Shown: positions 34,882-45,276 of the stretch, in pieces
Numbering within the stretch: the first letter of the stretch is position 1
Layout: the number at the start of each line of letters is the position of its first letter
Assembly (NCBI GenBank): GCA_036262035.1
Contig: DATAJS010000010.1
Span: 310,001-374,000 of the forward strand
Origin: Burkholderiales bacterium
GTDB taxonomy: Bacteria > Pseudomonadota > Gammaproteobacteria > Burkholderiales > SG8-41
Direction of reading: 5' to 3'
Length of the DNA: 64,000 nucleotides
Position numbers and translations under genes: made by a program
The notes under the pieces: generated by a model
Databases searched by the model: none
Told to the model about the DNA's origin: nothing
What the model saw: the letters and a program-made list of their open reading frames with translations, nothing else

Positions 34882-37800
34882 TCACAAGAGGACCCGTTCT
34901 ATTCCGCCCTGATTCGCCTTCTGCACGTACTCGGCCATCCAGTTCTCGCCGAGCAGCTTCCTCGCCATCTCGACGACGATGTAATCGGCCTGCGTGTCCG
35001 AGTCGTTGTTGTAGCGCGACAGGCCCTGGAGGCACGACGGGCACGAGGTCAGCACCTTCACTTCGCCCTGGAAGCCGTCGGCGCGCAGCGCATCGGCGCC
35101 GAGCTTCATCTGGAACTCCTTGCGGAAGCGCACCTGCGTCGCGATGTCGGGACGCGCCACGGCGAAGGTGCCGGACTCGCCGCAGCAGCGATCGTTCAGC
35201 GGCACGTTCTGGTTCATGAGCTCGTTGACGACCTTGAGCGGCTGGTACTGCTTCATCGGCGTGTGGCACGGGTCGTGATACATGTAGCGCACGCCGTTCA
35301 CGCCGTCGAGCTTCACCCCTTTCTCCATCAGGTACTCGTGGATGTCGATGAGGCGGCAGCCGGGGAAGATCTTGTCGAACTCGTAGTCCTCGAGCTGGTC
35401 GAGGCACGTGCCGCACGAGACGATCACGTTCTTGATGTCGAGATACTTCAGCGTGTGCGCGACGCGATGGAAGAGCACGCGGTTGCTGGTGACGATCTCC
35501 TTGCCCTTGTGCTCCTCGCCCGCGGCGGTCTGCGGATAGCCGCAGCACAGATAGCCGGGCGGCAGCACCGTCTGCACGCCGATGTCGTAGAGCATCGCCT
35601 GGGTGGCGAGGCCGACCTGCCCGAACAGCCGCTCCGAGCCGCAGCCGGGGAAATAGAACACCGCATCGGATTCGTCCGAGACCTTCTGCGGGTTGCGGAT
35701 GATCGGCACGATGCGCGGGTCTTCGATGTCGAGCAGCGCGCGCGAGCTCTTCTTCGGCAGGCCGCCGGGCATCGGCTTGTTGACGAAGTGGATCACCTGC
35801 GTGCGCACCGACGGCTTGCCCGTCGTCGACGGCGGCAGCTTGGTCTGCTTCTGCGCGATGCCGACCGCCTTCGCCGCGCGATGAGCGAGACGCTGCGCCG
35901 TGAAGCCCATGCGGATCATGCCCATGCGCATCGCGTTGATCGTCGTCGGATCGGTCGCGGTGAGGAACATCATCGACGCGGCGACGCCGATCTTCGGACG
36001 GCGCTTCTTGGTGCGGCGCAGGTAATTGCGCATGACGACCGAGACGTCGCCGAAGTCGATGTCGACCGGACACGGTTTCACGCACTTGTGGCACACCGTG
36101 CAGTGATCGGCGACGTCGCCGTATTCCTCGAAGTGCCTGAGCGAGATGCCGCGGCGCGTCTGCTCTTCGTACAGGAACGCTTCGGTCAACAGGCTCGTCG
36201 CGAGGATCTTGTTCCGCGGGCTGTAGAGCAGGTTGGCGCGCGGCACGTGGGTCGCGCACACCGGCTTGCACTTGCCGCAGCGCAGGCAGTCCTTGACCAT
36301 GTCGGCGACCTTGCCGATGTCCGACTGCTCGAGCACGAGGCTCTCCGCGCCGATGAGCGAGAAGCTCGGCGTGTACGCGTTCTTCAGATCCGCGCCCGGC
36401 AGCAGCTTGCCCTTGTTGAAGCGGCCTTCGGGATCGACGCGATTCTTGTAGTCGATGAAATCCCGGATCTGTTTCGGCTCGAGATAGTCGAGCTTGGTGA
36501 GGCCGATGCCGTGCTCGCCGGACACCACGCCGTCGAGCGAGATCGCGAGCTTCATGATGCGGTCGACCGCTTCGCCCGCCTCCTGCAGCATCTCGTAATC
36601 GTCCGAGTTCACCGGTATGTTGGTGTGCACGTTGCCGTCGCCCGCGTGCATGTGCAGCGCCACGAACACGCGGCTCCTCAGCACGCGCTGGTGCGTCGCG
36701 TTGATCCCGTCGATGACCTTCTGGAACGGCCGGCCGTCGAAGGTGTCGCAGAGCGCGCCGCGCAGCTCCGCCTTCCACGATACCCGCAGCGTGTAGTCCT
36801 GGAGCAGGTGGAAGAGATTGCCTTTGCGGCCGCCGTGCACGGCATCGACGATGAGCTGCGCGTACCGCGCGGGCGCCGACGCTTCGAGACTCGCGAGCGG
36901 CGCGTCGATGTTGTCCAGCAGCCAGCGCCAGCGCGCTCTCACGTCGGAGATCATCGCGATCGCCTCCTCGACGCGGCCGCGGACGAGGTCGGGCGCGATG
37001 CCGCTCGTCTCGTCGCGATCGGAGAGCGCGAGGTCGCCGCGCAGCAGCGCTTCCAGCGCGTCGGCGAGCTTGAGCTTGTTGCGGATCGACAGCTCGATGT
37101 TGATGTGCTCGATGCCGTCGGAGTAGCCGCCGAGCCCCTCCAGCGGGATCACCACGTCCTCGTTGATCTTGAACGCGTTGGTGTGCTTGGAGATCGCCGC
37201 GGTGCGCGCGCGGTCGAGCCAGAACTTGCGCCGCGCGTCGGCGGTGACCGCGATGAAGCCTTCGGCGTGGCGGGCGTTGGCGAGTCTCACCACGTGCGAG
37301 GCCGCCGCGGCCACCGCGTCCTCCTGTTCGCCGACGATGTCGCCGATGAGGATCATCTTGGGACGTCCCGAGCGCCGCGCCTTGGTCGCGTAGCCGACCG
37401 CTTTCACGTAGCGCTCGTCGAGGTGCTCGAGGCCGGCGAGCTGCGCGCCGCCGGGCTTGGCGTCGAGGTAGCGGCGGATCTCCACGATCGAGGGCACCGC
37501 TTCGTGCACCGAGCCGAAGAACTCGAGGCAGAAGGTGCGCACCGCGGGCGGCATCCGGTGCAGGATGAAAGTCGCCGAGGTGATGATGCCGTCGCAGCCT
37601 TCCTTCTGGACGCCGGGCAGGCCGTGCAGCGCTTTGTCGGTGACATCCTTGCCCAGCCCGCGCTTGCGGAACGCGGAGCCGGGGATCTCCAGTATCTCGG
37701 GCTCGCCGTAACGCTTCCTGCCGTCGATCTCGTAGCGCGTCAGGCGGAAGCGCGCGGTCGGCTGGTCGTGGATCTTGCCGAGGTTGTGGTCGAGACGCTC

Positions 37801-38736
37801 GACGACCAGCCAGCGTGCGTCGGGCGTCACCATCTTCCACGACGCGAGGTTGTCCAGCGCGGTGCCCCACAGCACCGCTTTCTTGCCGCCCGCGTTCATC
37901 GCGACGTTGCCGCCGATGCACGAGGCGTCGGCCGAGGTGGGGTCGCAGGCGAAGACGAGACCCGCGCTTTCCGCCACTTCCATCACCCGGCGGGTGACGA
38001 CCCCCGCGCCGCAGCGCACGACGGGCACTTCCCTATCGAGCTCCGGCAGCGCGACGCGCTCGATGGTCGAGAGCGCTTCGAGCTTTTCGGTATTGATCAC
38101 CGCCGAGAGCCGCGTCAGCGGGATCGCGCCGCCGGTATAACCGGTGCCGCCGCCGCGCGGAATGATCGTGAGGCCGAGGTCGACGCACGCCTGCACGATC
38201 GGCGCCACCTCGTCTTCGGTGTCCGGGCAGATGACGACGAACGGATATTCGACGCGCCAGTCGGTCGCGTCGGTCACGTGCGAGACGCGCGCGAGCCCGT
38301 CGAACCAGACGTTGTCCTTGCGGGTCACGCCGGCGAGGCGGCCCATCACCCGCTTGCGCAGGTCGTAGGTGTCGCGGAACTGCTTTTCGAACGCGTCGAC
38401 CGCGCGGCGCGCCGCTTCGAGCAGCAGCGTCACGCGCTCGTCGCTGCCGGTCTTGCGCCGTGCGTCGATCGCGGCGAGCCGCTCGCGCATCTCGTCGAGC
38501 AGTCCTTCGCGGCGCTTCTTGTCGCCGATCAGCTCGTCTTCGATGTACGGATTGCGCGAGATCACCCAGATGTCGCCGAGGATCTCGTAGAGCATCTTCG
38601 CCGAGCGGCCGGTGCGGCGCTCGCCGCGCAGCGCTTCGAGCGCCTGCCACGCTTCCTCGCCGAGCAGGCGCAGCACGATCTCGCGATCGGAGAACGACGT
38701 GTAGTTGTACGGAATCTCGCGGAGGCGGGCGTTCAT
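34882..38736 (-). CDS. Fused FAD-linked oxidase / Fe-S oxidoreductase with DUF3683-like N-terminus
   Basis: This 1284-residue protein fuses parts that are separate in glycolate or D-lactate dehydrogenases. Residues 1-160 are a DUF3683-like head. An FAD-binding domain follows ([11 protein letters not shown] at 193-203), then an FAD-oxidase C-terminal domain ([12 protein letters not shown] near 697). Two 4Fe-4S motifs ([11 protein letters not shown] near 815, [12 protein letters not shown] near 882) come next, then two CCG domains (FPGCGSERL near 1027 with CCGYP, and DRCCGESGT near 1182 with CPSC). It likely oxidises a D-2-hydroxy acid and passes electrons to quinone. It is a known betaproteobacterial fusion; the substrate is unproven. 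It probably forms its own transcript. Confidence 0.92.
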   Translation of the reverse strand: MNARLREIPYNYTSFSDREIVLRLLGEEAWQALEALRGERRTGRSAKMLYEILGDIWVISRNPYIEDELIGDKKRREGLLDEMRERLAAIDARRKTGSDERVTLLLEAARRAVDAFEKQFRDTYDLRKRVMGRLAGVTRKDNVWFDGLARVSHVTDATDWRVEYPFVVICPDTEDEVAPIVQACVDLGLTIIPRGGGTGYTGGAIPLTRLSAVINTEKLEALSTIERVALPELDREVPVVRCGAGVVTRRVMEVAESAGLVFACDPTSADASCIGGNVAMNAGGKKAVLWGTALDNLASWKMVTPDARWLVVERLDHNLGKIHDQPTARFRLTRYEIDGRKRYGEPEILEIPGSAFRKRGLGKDVTDKALHGLPGVQKEGCDGIITSATFILHRMPPAVRTFCLEFFGSVHEAVPSIVEIRRYLDAKPGGAQLAGLEHLDERYVKAVGYATKARRSGRPKMILIGDIVGEQEDAVAAAASHVVRLANARHAEGFIAVTADARRKFWLDRARTAAISKHTNAFKINEDVVIPLEGLGGYSDGIEHINIELSIRNKLKLADALEALLRGDLALSDRDETSGIAPDLVRGRVEEAIAMISDVRARWRWLLDNIDAPLASLEASAPARYAQLIVDAVHGGRKGNLFHLLQDYTLRVSWKAELRGALCDTFDGRPFQKVIDGINATHQRVLRSRVFVALHMHAGDGNVHTNIPVNSDDYEMLQEAGEAVDRIMKLAISLDGVVSGEHGIGLTKLDYLEPKQIRDFIDYKNRVDPEGRFNKGKLLPGADLKNAYTPSFSLIGAESLVLEQSDIGKVADMVKDCLRCGKCKPVCATHVPRANLLYSPRNKILATSLLTEAFLYEEQTRRGISLRHFEEYGDVADHCTVCHKCVKPCPVDIDFGDVSVVMRNYLRRTKKRRPKIGVAASMMFLTATDPTTINAMRMGMIRMGFTAQRLAHRAAKAVGIAQKQTKLPPSTTGKPSVRTQVIHFVNKPMPGGLPKKSSRALLDIEDPRIVPIIRNPQKVSDESDAVFYFPGCGSERLFGQVGLATQAMLYDIGVQTVLPPGYLCCGYPQTAAGEEHKGKEIVTSNRVLFHRVAHTLKYLDIKNVIVSCGTCLDQLEDYEFDKIFPGCRLIDIHEYLMEKGVKLDGVNGVRYMYHDPCHTPMKQYQPLKVVNELMNQNVPLNDRCCGESGTFAVARPDIATQVRFRKEFQMKLGADALRADGFQGEVKVLTSCPSCLQGLSRYNNDSDTQADYIVVEMARKLLGENWMAEYVQKANQGGIERVLL

Positions 38737-38885
38737 GAGGGGCGGGCGGGAACGCCGGTCCGGCTGCGGCAGCGTTTCAAGACGTTATGGTAGCGTCGCA
38801 GCGTTGCGGCGTAAACCGCGAAGAACAAAAGGTTTTTACGCTTCATTCCGATAGGGGCCTTCAAAGAGGCAAGCGCGATGCCGGG

Positions 38886-39281
38886 CTAGACCGCGATCGC
38901 TGCCACTGCGATGTAGCGCGCGAATTTCCCAGCCGCGATGAAGGCCGTCGCCGCGACGGCGTTGATGCGCAGCCATCCCGCCGCCACGCACAGCGGGTCG
39001 CCGATGAAAGGCAGCCACGACAGGAGCAGCGCCGGCGCGCCGTAACGCTGAAGAAGAGTCAGGCCTTTCAGCGGCTTCGATCGCGGGATGAGGCGCCCTA
39101 TCGCATAAGAAGTGAGCGCACCCAGCGTGTTGCCGAGCGTCGCCACACCGATCGCCGCCCACTTCGTCTCGGGATGCAGCTGGAGCACGCCGTACAGCGC
39201 GAGCTCCGAGCCTCCCGGCAGGAGCGTCGCGGCGAGGAAGCTGCTCGCGAAGACGGCCCAGAGGCCCGCGGCCGCGCTCAT
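38886..39281 (-). CDS. YqaA-like SNARE-associated membrane protein
   Basis: This 131-residue membrane protein is of the YqaA/DedA-related type. It has ASSFLAATLLPGGSELALYGVL near the start, the glycine-rich GVATLGNTLGALTSYAIGRLIP and a later FIGDPLCVAAGWLRINA. Members are thought to move lipids or keep membrane potential; the specific role is unknown. ATG 39281 is the natural start, with the open frame extending upstream through intergenic DNA. It is divergent from the methyltransferase gene with 52 bases between. Confidence 0.82.
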   Translation of the reverse strand: MSAAAGLWAVFASSFLAATLLPGGSELALYGVLQLHPETKWAAIGVATLGNTLGALTSYAIGRLIPRSKPLKGLTLLQRYGAPALLLSWLPFIGDPLCVAAGWLRINAVAATAFIAAGKFARYIAVAAIAV

Positions 39282-39333
39282 CCCGCGTCGCCGGGCCGGT
39301 GATAAACTCGCGCCACGTTTAGGAATTTCACTC

Positions 39334-39873
39334 GTGAGCCCCGCCGCACTGATCACCGAAGAGTACCGCAGGCTGCAGACCGAGCTGCACCGCAACCCGG
39401 ATTACGGCGTTGCGTCGGTCGAGTACGCCCCGATCGTCGGCCAGCTGATGCAGGCGATGGGCACCCGCGAGCTGCTCGATTACGGCGCGGGCAAGGGCCG
39501 CCTCGCGCACAAGCTCGAAGAGATGTACGACGAGCCTTTCGTCATCCATCACTACGAGCCCGCCATGCCGGCGTGGTCCGCGCCGCCGGAGCCGTGCGAG
39601 CTCGTCGCGTGCATCGACGTGCTCGAGCACATCGAGCCCGACCTCATCGACAACGTGCTCGACGACCTGAAGCGCGTCACCCGGCGTGTCGGCATCTTCA
39701 CGATCGATACGATGCCCGCGGGCAAGACCCTCGCCGACGGCCGCAACGCGCACCTCATCCAGCAGCCTGCTTCGTGGTGGCTGCCCAAGCTGCTCGAGCG
39801 CTTCGAGCTCAATCACTTCACCCGCGTGCCGCGCGGCTTCTGGGTGGTCGTGGAGAAGAAGAAAGCGGAATAG
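39334..39873 (+). CDS. Class I SAM-dependent methyltransferase
   Basis: This 179-residue protein has a methyltransferase core: LLDYGAGKGRLAHKL (SAM site), VIHHYEPAMPAW and LVACIDVLEHIEPDLIDNVLDDLKRV, followed by the later strand GFWVVVEKKKAE. The substrate is unknown. The GTG at 39334 has AGGA about ten bases upstream; the frame is open further but overlaps the divergent YqaA-like gene. It is followed after 71 bases by the fumarylacetoacetase-like gene. Confidence 0.82.
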   Translation: MSPAALITEEYRRLQTELHRNPDYGVASVEYAPIVGQLMQAMGTRELLDYGAGKGRLAHKLEEMYDEPFVIHHYEPAMPAWSAPPEPCELVACIDVLEHIEPDLIDNVLDDLKRVTRRVGIFTIDTMPAGKTLADGRNAHLIQQPASWWLPKLLERFELNHFTRVPRGFWVVVEKKKAE

Positions 39874-39944
39874 AAGCGCTCGCGGCGACGTTTTCGCAAC
39901 CTGAGCCCGCCTCGCGCGGGCCGCTGCAATCGAGAAGGAGCAAC

Positions 39945-40631
39945 ATGAGTTACGCCATCGAATTTCCGGGCCCGGTCACGCTGCCGGTCGCCGAGAGCAA
40001 CCAGGCGTTCCCGGTCGGCCGCATCTACTGTGTCGGCCGCAACTACGCCGAGCACGCGCGGGAAATGGGCCACGATCCCGACCGCGAGCCGCCGTTCTTC
40101 TTCATGAAGCCCGCCGACGCGATCGTCATGAGCGGGGCGACGATCGCCTATCCGCAGATCACCAAGGACCTGCACCACGAGATCGAGATGATCGTCGCGA
40201 TCGGCAAGGGCGGCGCGGACATCCCGGTGGAGAAAGCGCTCGACCACGTCTTCGGCTACGGCGTCGGCCTCGACATGACCCGCCGCGACATCCAGGGCGA
40301 AGCCAAGAAGATGGGCCGTCCGTGGGAGATGGGCAAGGCGTTCGACAATTCGGCGCCGTGCACCCCGCTCAAGACCGTCGCCATGGTCGGTCACCCGGAC
40401 AAAGGCGCGATCTGGCTGAAGGTCAACGGCAAGGTCACGCAGAAAGGCGATCTCGCCGAGATGATCTGGAACGTCCCCGAGACCATCGCGTATCTCTCCA
40501 AGCTGATCACGCTCAGGGCCGGCGACATCATCATGTCGGGCACCCCGGCGGGCGTCGGACCGGTCAAGGCGGGCGACAAGCTCGAAGGCCACGTCGACGG
40601 CGTCGGCGATCTCACGATCGGCTACAAGTAG
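39945..40631 (+). CDS. Fumarylacetoacetate hydrolase family protein (fumarylpyruvate hydrolase-like)
   Basis: This 228-residue enzyme of the FAH fold starts at ATG 39945 behind GAGAAGGAG. It has IYCVGRNYAEHAREMG, the metal ligands in HHEIEMIVAIG (two Glu) and GLDMTRRD (Asp), WEMGKAFDNSAPC and MSGTPAGVGPV. Relatives cleave fumarylpyruvate or acylpyruvates, or decarboxylate oxaloacetate; no other gentisate-pathway gene is near, so the specific reaction is open. It lies 29 bases before the 2OG-oxygenase gene. Confidence 0.9.
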   Translation: MSYAIEFPGPVTLPVAESNQAFPVGRIYCVGRNYAEHAREMGHDPDREPPFFFMKPADAIVMSGATIAYPQITKDLHHEIEMIVAIGKGGADIPVEKALDHVFGYGVGLDMTRRDIQGEAKKMGRPWEMGKAFDNSAPCTPLKTVAMVGHPDKGAIWLKVNGKVTQKGDLAEMIWNVPETIAYLSKLITLRAGDIIMSGTPAGVGPVKAGDKLEGHVDGVGDLTIGYK

Positions 40632-40660
40632 GATCACGAACCGACGGGAGCCAGCCGACC

Positions 40661-41641
40661 GTGCCTGAGACGCGAACCGCAGCCGGGCCGGACGCGGAAT
40701 TCCAGGCTCTCGTTCGCGCCAAGTACGCCGGCGACCCCGGAGCGATGACCGCGCTCGGGGCTCGTCTCGTCGTCGGCAACGAAGCGCCGTTCTCGCCGGT
40801 CGACGGCGCCGCGCTGATCGCCGAGGCCGCGAGCCAGGGCGACGCCGGCGCATGGAGCTACGTCGCGGTGCTCGCCGCCGCGGGCGTGGGACGCGCGCAA
40901 AGCTGGCCGGACGCATATGTCGCGCTTCAGCGCGCGGGCGAGCTGCGCGATGCGCAGGCGGTGAAGCAGCTCGGCCTGCTCGGCGAGATCGGCATCGGCA
41001 GCGCACCGGACGCGCAGCGCTGGATCGCGGGCGCCGGGCGCGAAGCGCTGCGCGACAGCCCGCGCCTGCAGGCGTGCCGGGGTTTTCTGACCTCGGCGCT
41101 GTGCACCTACGTCATCGAGCGCGCGCGGCCCAAGCTGCAACAGGCGAAAGTGTTCGACGCGAACAGCGGCACGCTCAGGGTGGACGCGATGCGCAGCAAC
41201 ACCGGAGCGGTGTTCTCGCTGATCGAGACCGATTTCATCATCCAGCTCGTGCGCGCCCGCATCGCGCATGCGGCGAGCGTCGCCGCGGATGCGCTCGAGC
41301 CCGCCGAGGTGCTGCACTACTCCATCGGCGAGGCCTACCGGCCCCACGTCGACTTCTTCCATCCGCAGCTGCCCAACTTTGCGGAGCAGATGCGCGTGAA
41401 AGGCCAGCGCATCAAGACCTGCCTCGTCTATCTCAACGACGATTTCGACGCCGGCGAGACCGAGTTTCCCAAGCTCGCGTTCAAGTTCCGCGGCGCGGCC
41501 GGCGACGCTCTGATCTTCGAGAACGTCAAGGCGAACGGCGCGGGCGATCTTTCGACCCTGCACGCCGGCCTGCCGCCCACGCGCGGCGAGAAGTGGCTGT
41601 TCTCGCAATGGATCAGAAGCAAAGCGCAGCCGGTGGCTTGA
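40661..41641 (+). CDS. Prolyl 4-hydroxylase-like 2-oxoglutarate/Fe(II) dioxygenase
   Basis: This 326-residue protein has an alpha-helical Sel1/TPR-like N-terminal half (AEAASQGDAGAWSYVAVLAAAGVG) and a C-terminal double-stranded beta-helix oxygenase domain. Iron ligands are His229 and Asp231 in YRPHVDFFHP and His301 in LHAGLPP; the 2-oxoglutarate salt-bridge Lys is in RGEKWLFSQW. CLVYLNDDFDAGETEFP is the prolyl-4-hydroxylase strand pattern. Substrate is probably a protein side chain. GTG 40661 has CGGGAG upstream. A second 2OG-oxygenase with TPRs is encoded 1.1 kb further on. Confidence 0.88.
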   Translation: MPETRTAAGPDAEFQALVRAKYAGDPGAMTALGARLVVGNEAPFSPVDGAALIAEAASQGDAGAWSYVAVLAAAGVGRAQSWPDAYVALQRAGELRDAQAVKQLGLLGEIGIGSAPDAQRWIAGAGREALRDSPRLQACRGFLTSALCTYVIERARPKLQQAKVFDANSGTLRVDAMRSNTGAVFSLIETDFIIQLVRARIAHAASVAADALEPAEVLHYSIGEAYRPHVDFFHPQLPNFAEQMRVKGQRIKTCLVYLNDDFDAGETEFPKLAFKFRGAAGDALIFENVKANGAGDLSTLHAGLPPTRGEKWLFSQWIRSKAQPVA

Positions 41642-41651
41642 AAAGCAAATG

Positions 41652-41724
41652 AACCGCAAAGGACGCAAAGGACGCAAAGGAAGGCAGAAATGACAGAAAG
41701 CGTTCCTTGGCGTCCTTGGCGGTT
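41652..41724. repeat. Nonamer tandem repeat with inverted copy before the aldo-keto reductase gene
   Basis: Three copies of CGCAAAGGA (41656-41682) are followed, after a 20-base spacer, by two inverted copies (TCCTTGGCG twice, about 41704-41721). The flanks AACCGC and GCGGTT complete an imperfect stem of about 23 pairs. It lies between the oxygenase stop and the aldo-keto reductase GTG, so it can act as a mRNA hairpin or a transcription barrier. Confidence 0.75.
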
Positions 41725-41755
41725 AAAAAGCTCTTGAAGTTTCTCGGGAGGAAGA

Positions 41756-42757
<1,002 letters not shown>

Positions 42758-42769
42758 GCCGGGATCGGG

Positions 42770-44674
42770 CTATTCGAGGTTGAGTCCCTGCCCGTAGAGC
42801 AGCGTCACGTTGACGCGCCGGTTCTCGTAGCCGGGTTTGAACACCATGCGGTCGGTGACGTGGATGAGGCTCGAATCGAAGATGACGCAGCGGTTCGCGC
42901 GGTGCGCGACGGTGAGCGGCTGCGCCCCGTGCAGCTTGACGTAGGTGGCGAGCCGCGACGGATCGCTGTTGTAATCCGCGAACGACCAGCTCTTCGGTAC
43001 CGGCAGGTCGTAGACCACCATCCCGCCGCTCGACGGATCGAGACACGCATCGTCCGGCGTCAGCCAGAAGTTCACGTTCACCTTGGCGAAGTCGGCGTGC
43101 ATGTTGATGCCCGAGAGGCGCTGGTCGTACTTGTAGCCCCACGCCTGCAGCAGCGGCGCGTCGCCGATCACCCGCGGCATGGCGCGCTTCAGCTCGTCCG
43201 CGATCGCGAGCAGCACGCGCGGCGAGAAGCCGAGCGCCACGAGCGAGCCGACGTAGCCGTGGCGGTTGTAGCTCTTCCAGACCGTCGCTTCTTCGCAGTA
43301 TTCGCGCAGCGCCGCCAATGCCTCCGGGGAAAGAAAGCCGTCGATCACCGCCAGCCGCTTCGAGAGATATGTGTCCTCGATCGCGGTGTAGTCGTTCGCG
43401 CCGAGCGCCTTGCCGGAGAAGGCTGGCTGCGGCACGTAGTGGTGAGCGCCGAGCGCGCGCCTCAGCGCCACGCCTTCGCCGCCGGCGGGCGCGAAAGTCG
43501 CGCTCGTATCGGCGGTCTGCCGGCCGTAGCGCTTCAGCACGCGCAGCGCATCCTGACCGGCGACGTCGAGCTTGCCGCGCCGCGCGAGCAGATCGAGCTG
43601 TTCGTAATCGTGGCGCAGTCTCGGCTCGGGTACGGGCCACGGCACCGCGTCGAGCGCGTCGCCGCGCCGGTCCGAAACGACGTAGCCTTCGCGCAGGTCG
43701 CGCTCGGCGCCGTCGACGTCGCCGCGGCTCAGGCGCGCGAGCCCTCGCCAATACAGCGATTCGGGGTCGCCGCCGAAGGTCTGCGGAAAGCGCGTCGCCA
43801 GCGCTTCGAGCTCGGCCGTGTCGCCCGCCATCGCATGGATCGCCGCGAGACTGCGAACCGCTGCAGTCAGATTCGGATCGATCGCGAGCGCCGCGTGGTG
43901 GGCCGCGATCGCCTGCTTCGTATCGTGCAGGCCGGTGTAAGCCTTCCCGAGCTCGACGTGAAACTCCGGCTGGACGTCCGCGCCCGCGAGCTTGTCGAAT
44001 GCGGCGATCGCGGCGTAGTGGTCGCCGAGCTTGTTCTGGCAGCGCATGATCTGAAGGATCGCCGGCGCGGCCTCGGGGTTCAGCGACTGCGCGCGCCGCG
44101 CCTTGCCGAGCGCCTCGTGGATGTTGCCGTCCTCGAAGCTCGCGACGCTCGCCGCGATGAGCGCGCGATAGTCGTCGGGATCGAGCGCGAGCACACCGCA
44201 GGCGTAGCGATAGCTCTGGCGCCACTCCTGCTGCGCGGCCGCGATCTCGGCCATCAGCGTCAGGAGGAAGGTCTCGCCGATGGGCGGATCCTGCCAGCGC
44301 CGGTCGAGGTAACGCTGCGCTTCCTCGATCTGTCCGGTCTTCTGCAGCAGCAGCAGATAGATCGCCGCCACGTCCGGCGAATCGGGACGCACTTCGGCGG
44401 CGGTGCGCGCGAGCGTGAGGCCGCGCAGGGCGTCGCCGCCGGCGATCGCCGCCGCGAATGCCGCCGAGATCGGCCGGCCCCAGTCGGTCGTCCACCCGTA
44501 GGTCTGGGAGACGTGGATCGCGTTATCGGGCTGGCCGCAGACGAGCAGGCAGATCGCGGCTTCGAGGGCGTCCTCGTCGCCGCGCGGCGGCGCTTTGACG
44601 AGCGCGGCGATCGCGTCCTCGCAGCGGCCGATGGAACGCAGGCGCTTGATTTCGATGTAGGGGGTGGAGAGCAT
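42770..44674 (-). CDS. TPR-containing 2-oxoglutarate/Fe(II) oxygenase
   Basis: This 634-residue protein begins with roughly ten tetratricopeptide repeats (for example ALGKARRAQSLNPEAAPAIL and ELGKAYTGLHDTKQAIAAHHAALAIDPN) and ends in an oxygenase domain. The iron site is His-x-Asp in NMHADFAKVNVNFW (near 523) and a distal His in SLIHVTDRMVF (near 603), with Arg in NRRVNVTLLYGQ for 2-oxoglutarate. TPRs probably hold the protein substrate or partner, as in aspartyl/prolyl hydroxylases. It converges with the aldo-keto reductase gene and follows the CxxCxxCC gene on the same strand. Confidence 0.87.
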   Translation of the reverse strand: MLSTPYIEIKRLRSIGRCEDAIAALVKAPPRGDEDALEAAICLLVCGQPDNAIHVSQTYGWTTDWGRPISAAFAAAIAGGDALRGLTLARTAAEVRPDSPDVAAIYLLLLQKTGQIEEAQRYLDRRWQDPPIGETFLLTLMAEIAAAQQEWRQSYRYACGVLALDPDDYRALIAASVASFEDGNIHEALGKARRAQSLNPEAAPAILQIMRCQNKLGDHYAAIAAFDKLAGADVQPEFHVELGKAYTGLHDTKQAIAAHHAALAIDPNLTAAVRSLAAIHAMAGDTAELEALATRFPQTFGGDPESLYWRGLARLSRGDVDGAERDLREGYVVSDRRGDALDAVPWPVPEPRLRHDYEQLDLLARRGKLDVAGQDALRVLKRYGRQTADTSATFAPAGGEGVALRRALGAHHYVPQPAFSGKALGANDYTAIEDTYLSKRLAVIDGFLSPEALAALREYCEEATVWKSYNRHGYVGSLVALGFSPRVLLAIADELKRAMPRVIGDAPLLQAWGYKYDQRLSGINMHADFAKVNVNFWLTPDDACLDPSSGGMVVYDLPVPKSWSFADYNSDPSRLATYVKLHGAQPLTVAHRANRCVIFDSSLIHVTDRMVFKPGYENRRVNVTLLYGQGLNLE

Positions 44675-44727
44675 GATGCAGCCGGTCGATGAAGGTCCGG
44701 ATTGTACGCGCTCGCGCGCACGTCACT

Positions 44728-45225
44728 TCACCACGGACGCCGGCCGCTCGCGGCGAGCGCCGCCATCTCCTGCTGGAACTCGGGCGGCCCGAACGCCTGG
44801 AACGCCTGCTGGTTCGTGTAGCGGCCTTTGTCGTCGACGACCTGCTCGGAGTAGAGCAGCGCGCGTTGATAGGTCTGGGCGTATTCCATCAACCACTTGA
44901 GCGATCGCGGCGGAATGCGGCGTCCGACCGGTACCGCGACGTCGACCGGCATGCCGCGCCAGCGCGTCTGGTCGAAGAGCACGACCACCTTGGCGGTGTT
45001 CGGCTTCATCCAGTCGGGCAGGGGGCTGCCGTCCATGCGCCAGCCGCAGATGAAGTGCACGCACGGGTCGACCGGCCGGTTCGCGTAGTCGTTGCAACCC
45101 TTGCCGGTGCTGTGCGGACACGGCCGGCCCGGGAAGACCGGCGTGCCGTTCACGTTGATCTGCAGCCAGCCGTCGCAGCACGCGGTGCACGGCTGACAGC
45201 TGCGGGGTGATTTGGTCTCGGCCAA
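44728..45225 (-). CDS. CxxCxxCC cysteine-cluster protein (YkgJ-like)
   Basis: This 165-residue protein starts with a metal-binding cysteine cluster: CQPCTACC, then GRPCPHSTGKGCNDY and DPCVHFICGWR. This is the YkgJ/PF03692-type cluster, thought to bind zinc or an Fe-S cluster. The C-terminal half lacks Cys and is helical. It sits 53 bases upstream of the TPR 2OG-oxygenase gene on the same strand, so it may supply iron or partner that oxygenase; this is inference from position. Confidence 0.82.
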   Translation of the reverse strand: MAETKSPRSCQPCTACCDGWLQINVNGTPVFPGRPCPHSTGKGCNDYANRPVDPCVHFICGWRMDGSPLPDWMKPNTAKVVVLFDQTRWRGMPVDVAVPVGRRIPPRSLKWLMEYAQTYQRALLYSEQVVDDKGRYTNQQAFQAFGPPEFQQEMAALAASGRRPW

Positions 45226-45276
45226 GCGAAAGTCTCGGTGGATCGGCGCCGCGCGGGTGGCGCGGACGATAGCAGA

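Noticed and set aside
34858-38793. 1311-residue open frame on the plus strand
   Set aside because: It is the exact antisense of the fused oxidoreductase, whose domains are unmistakable. Its protein is Arg/His/Val-rich low-complexity, as expected for a shadow frame in GC-rich DNA.
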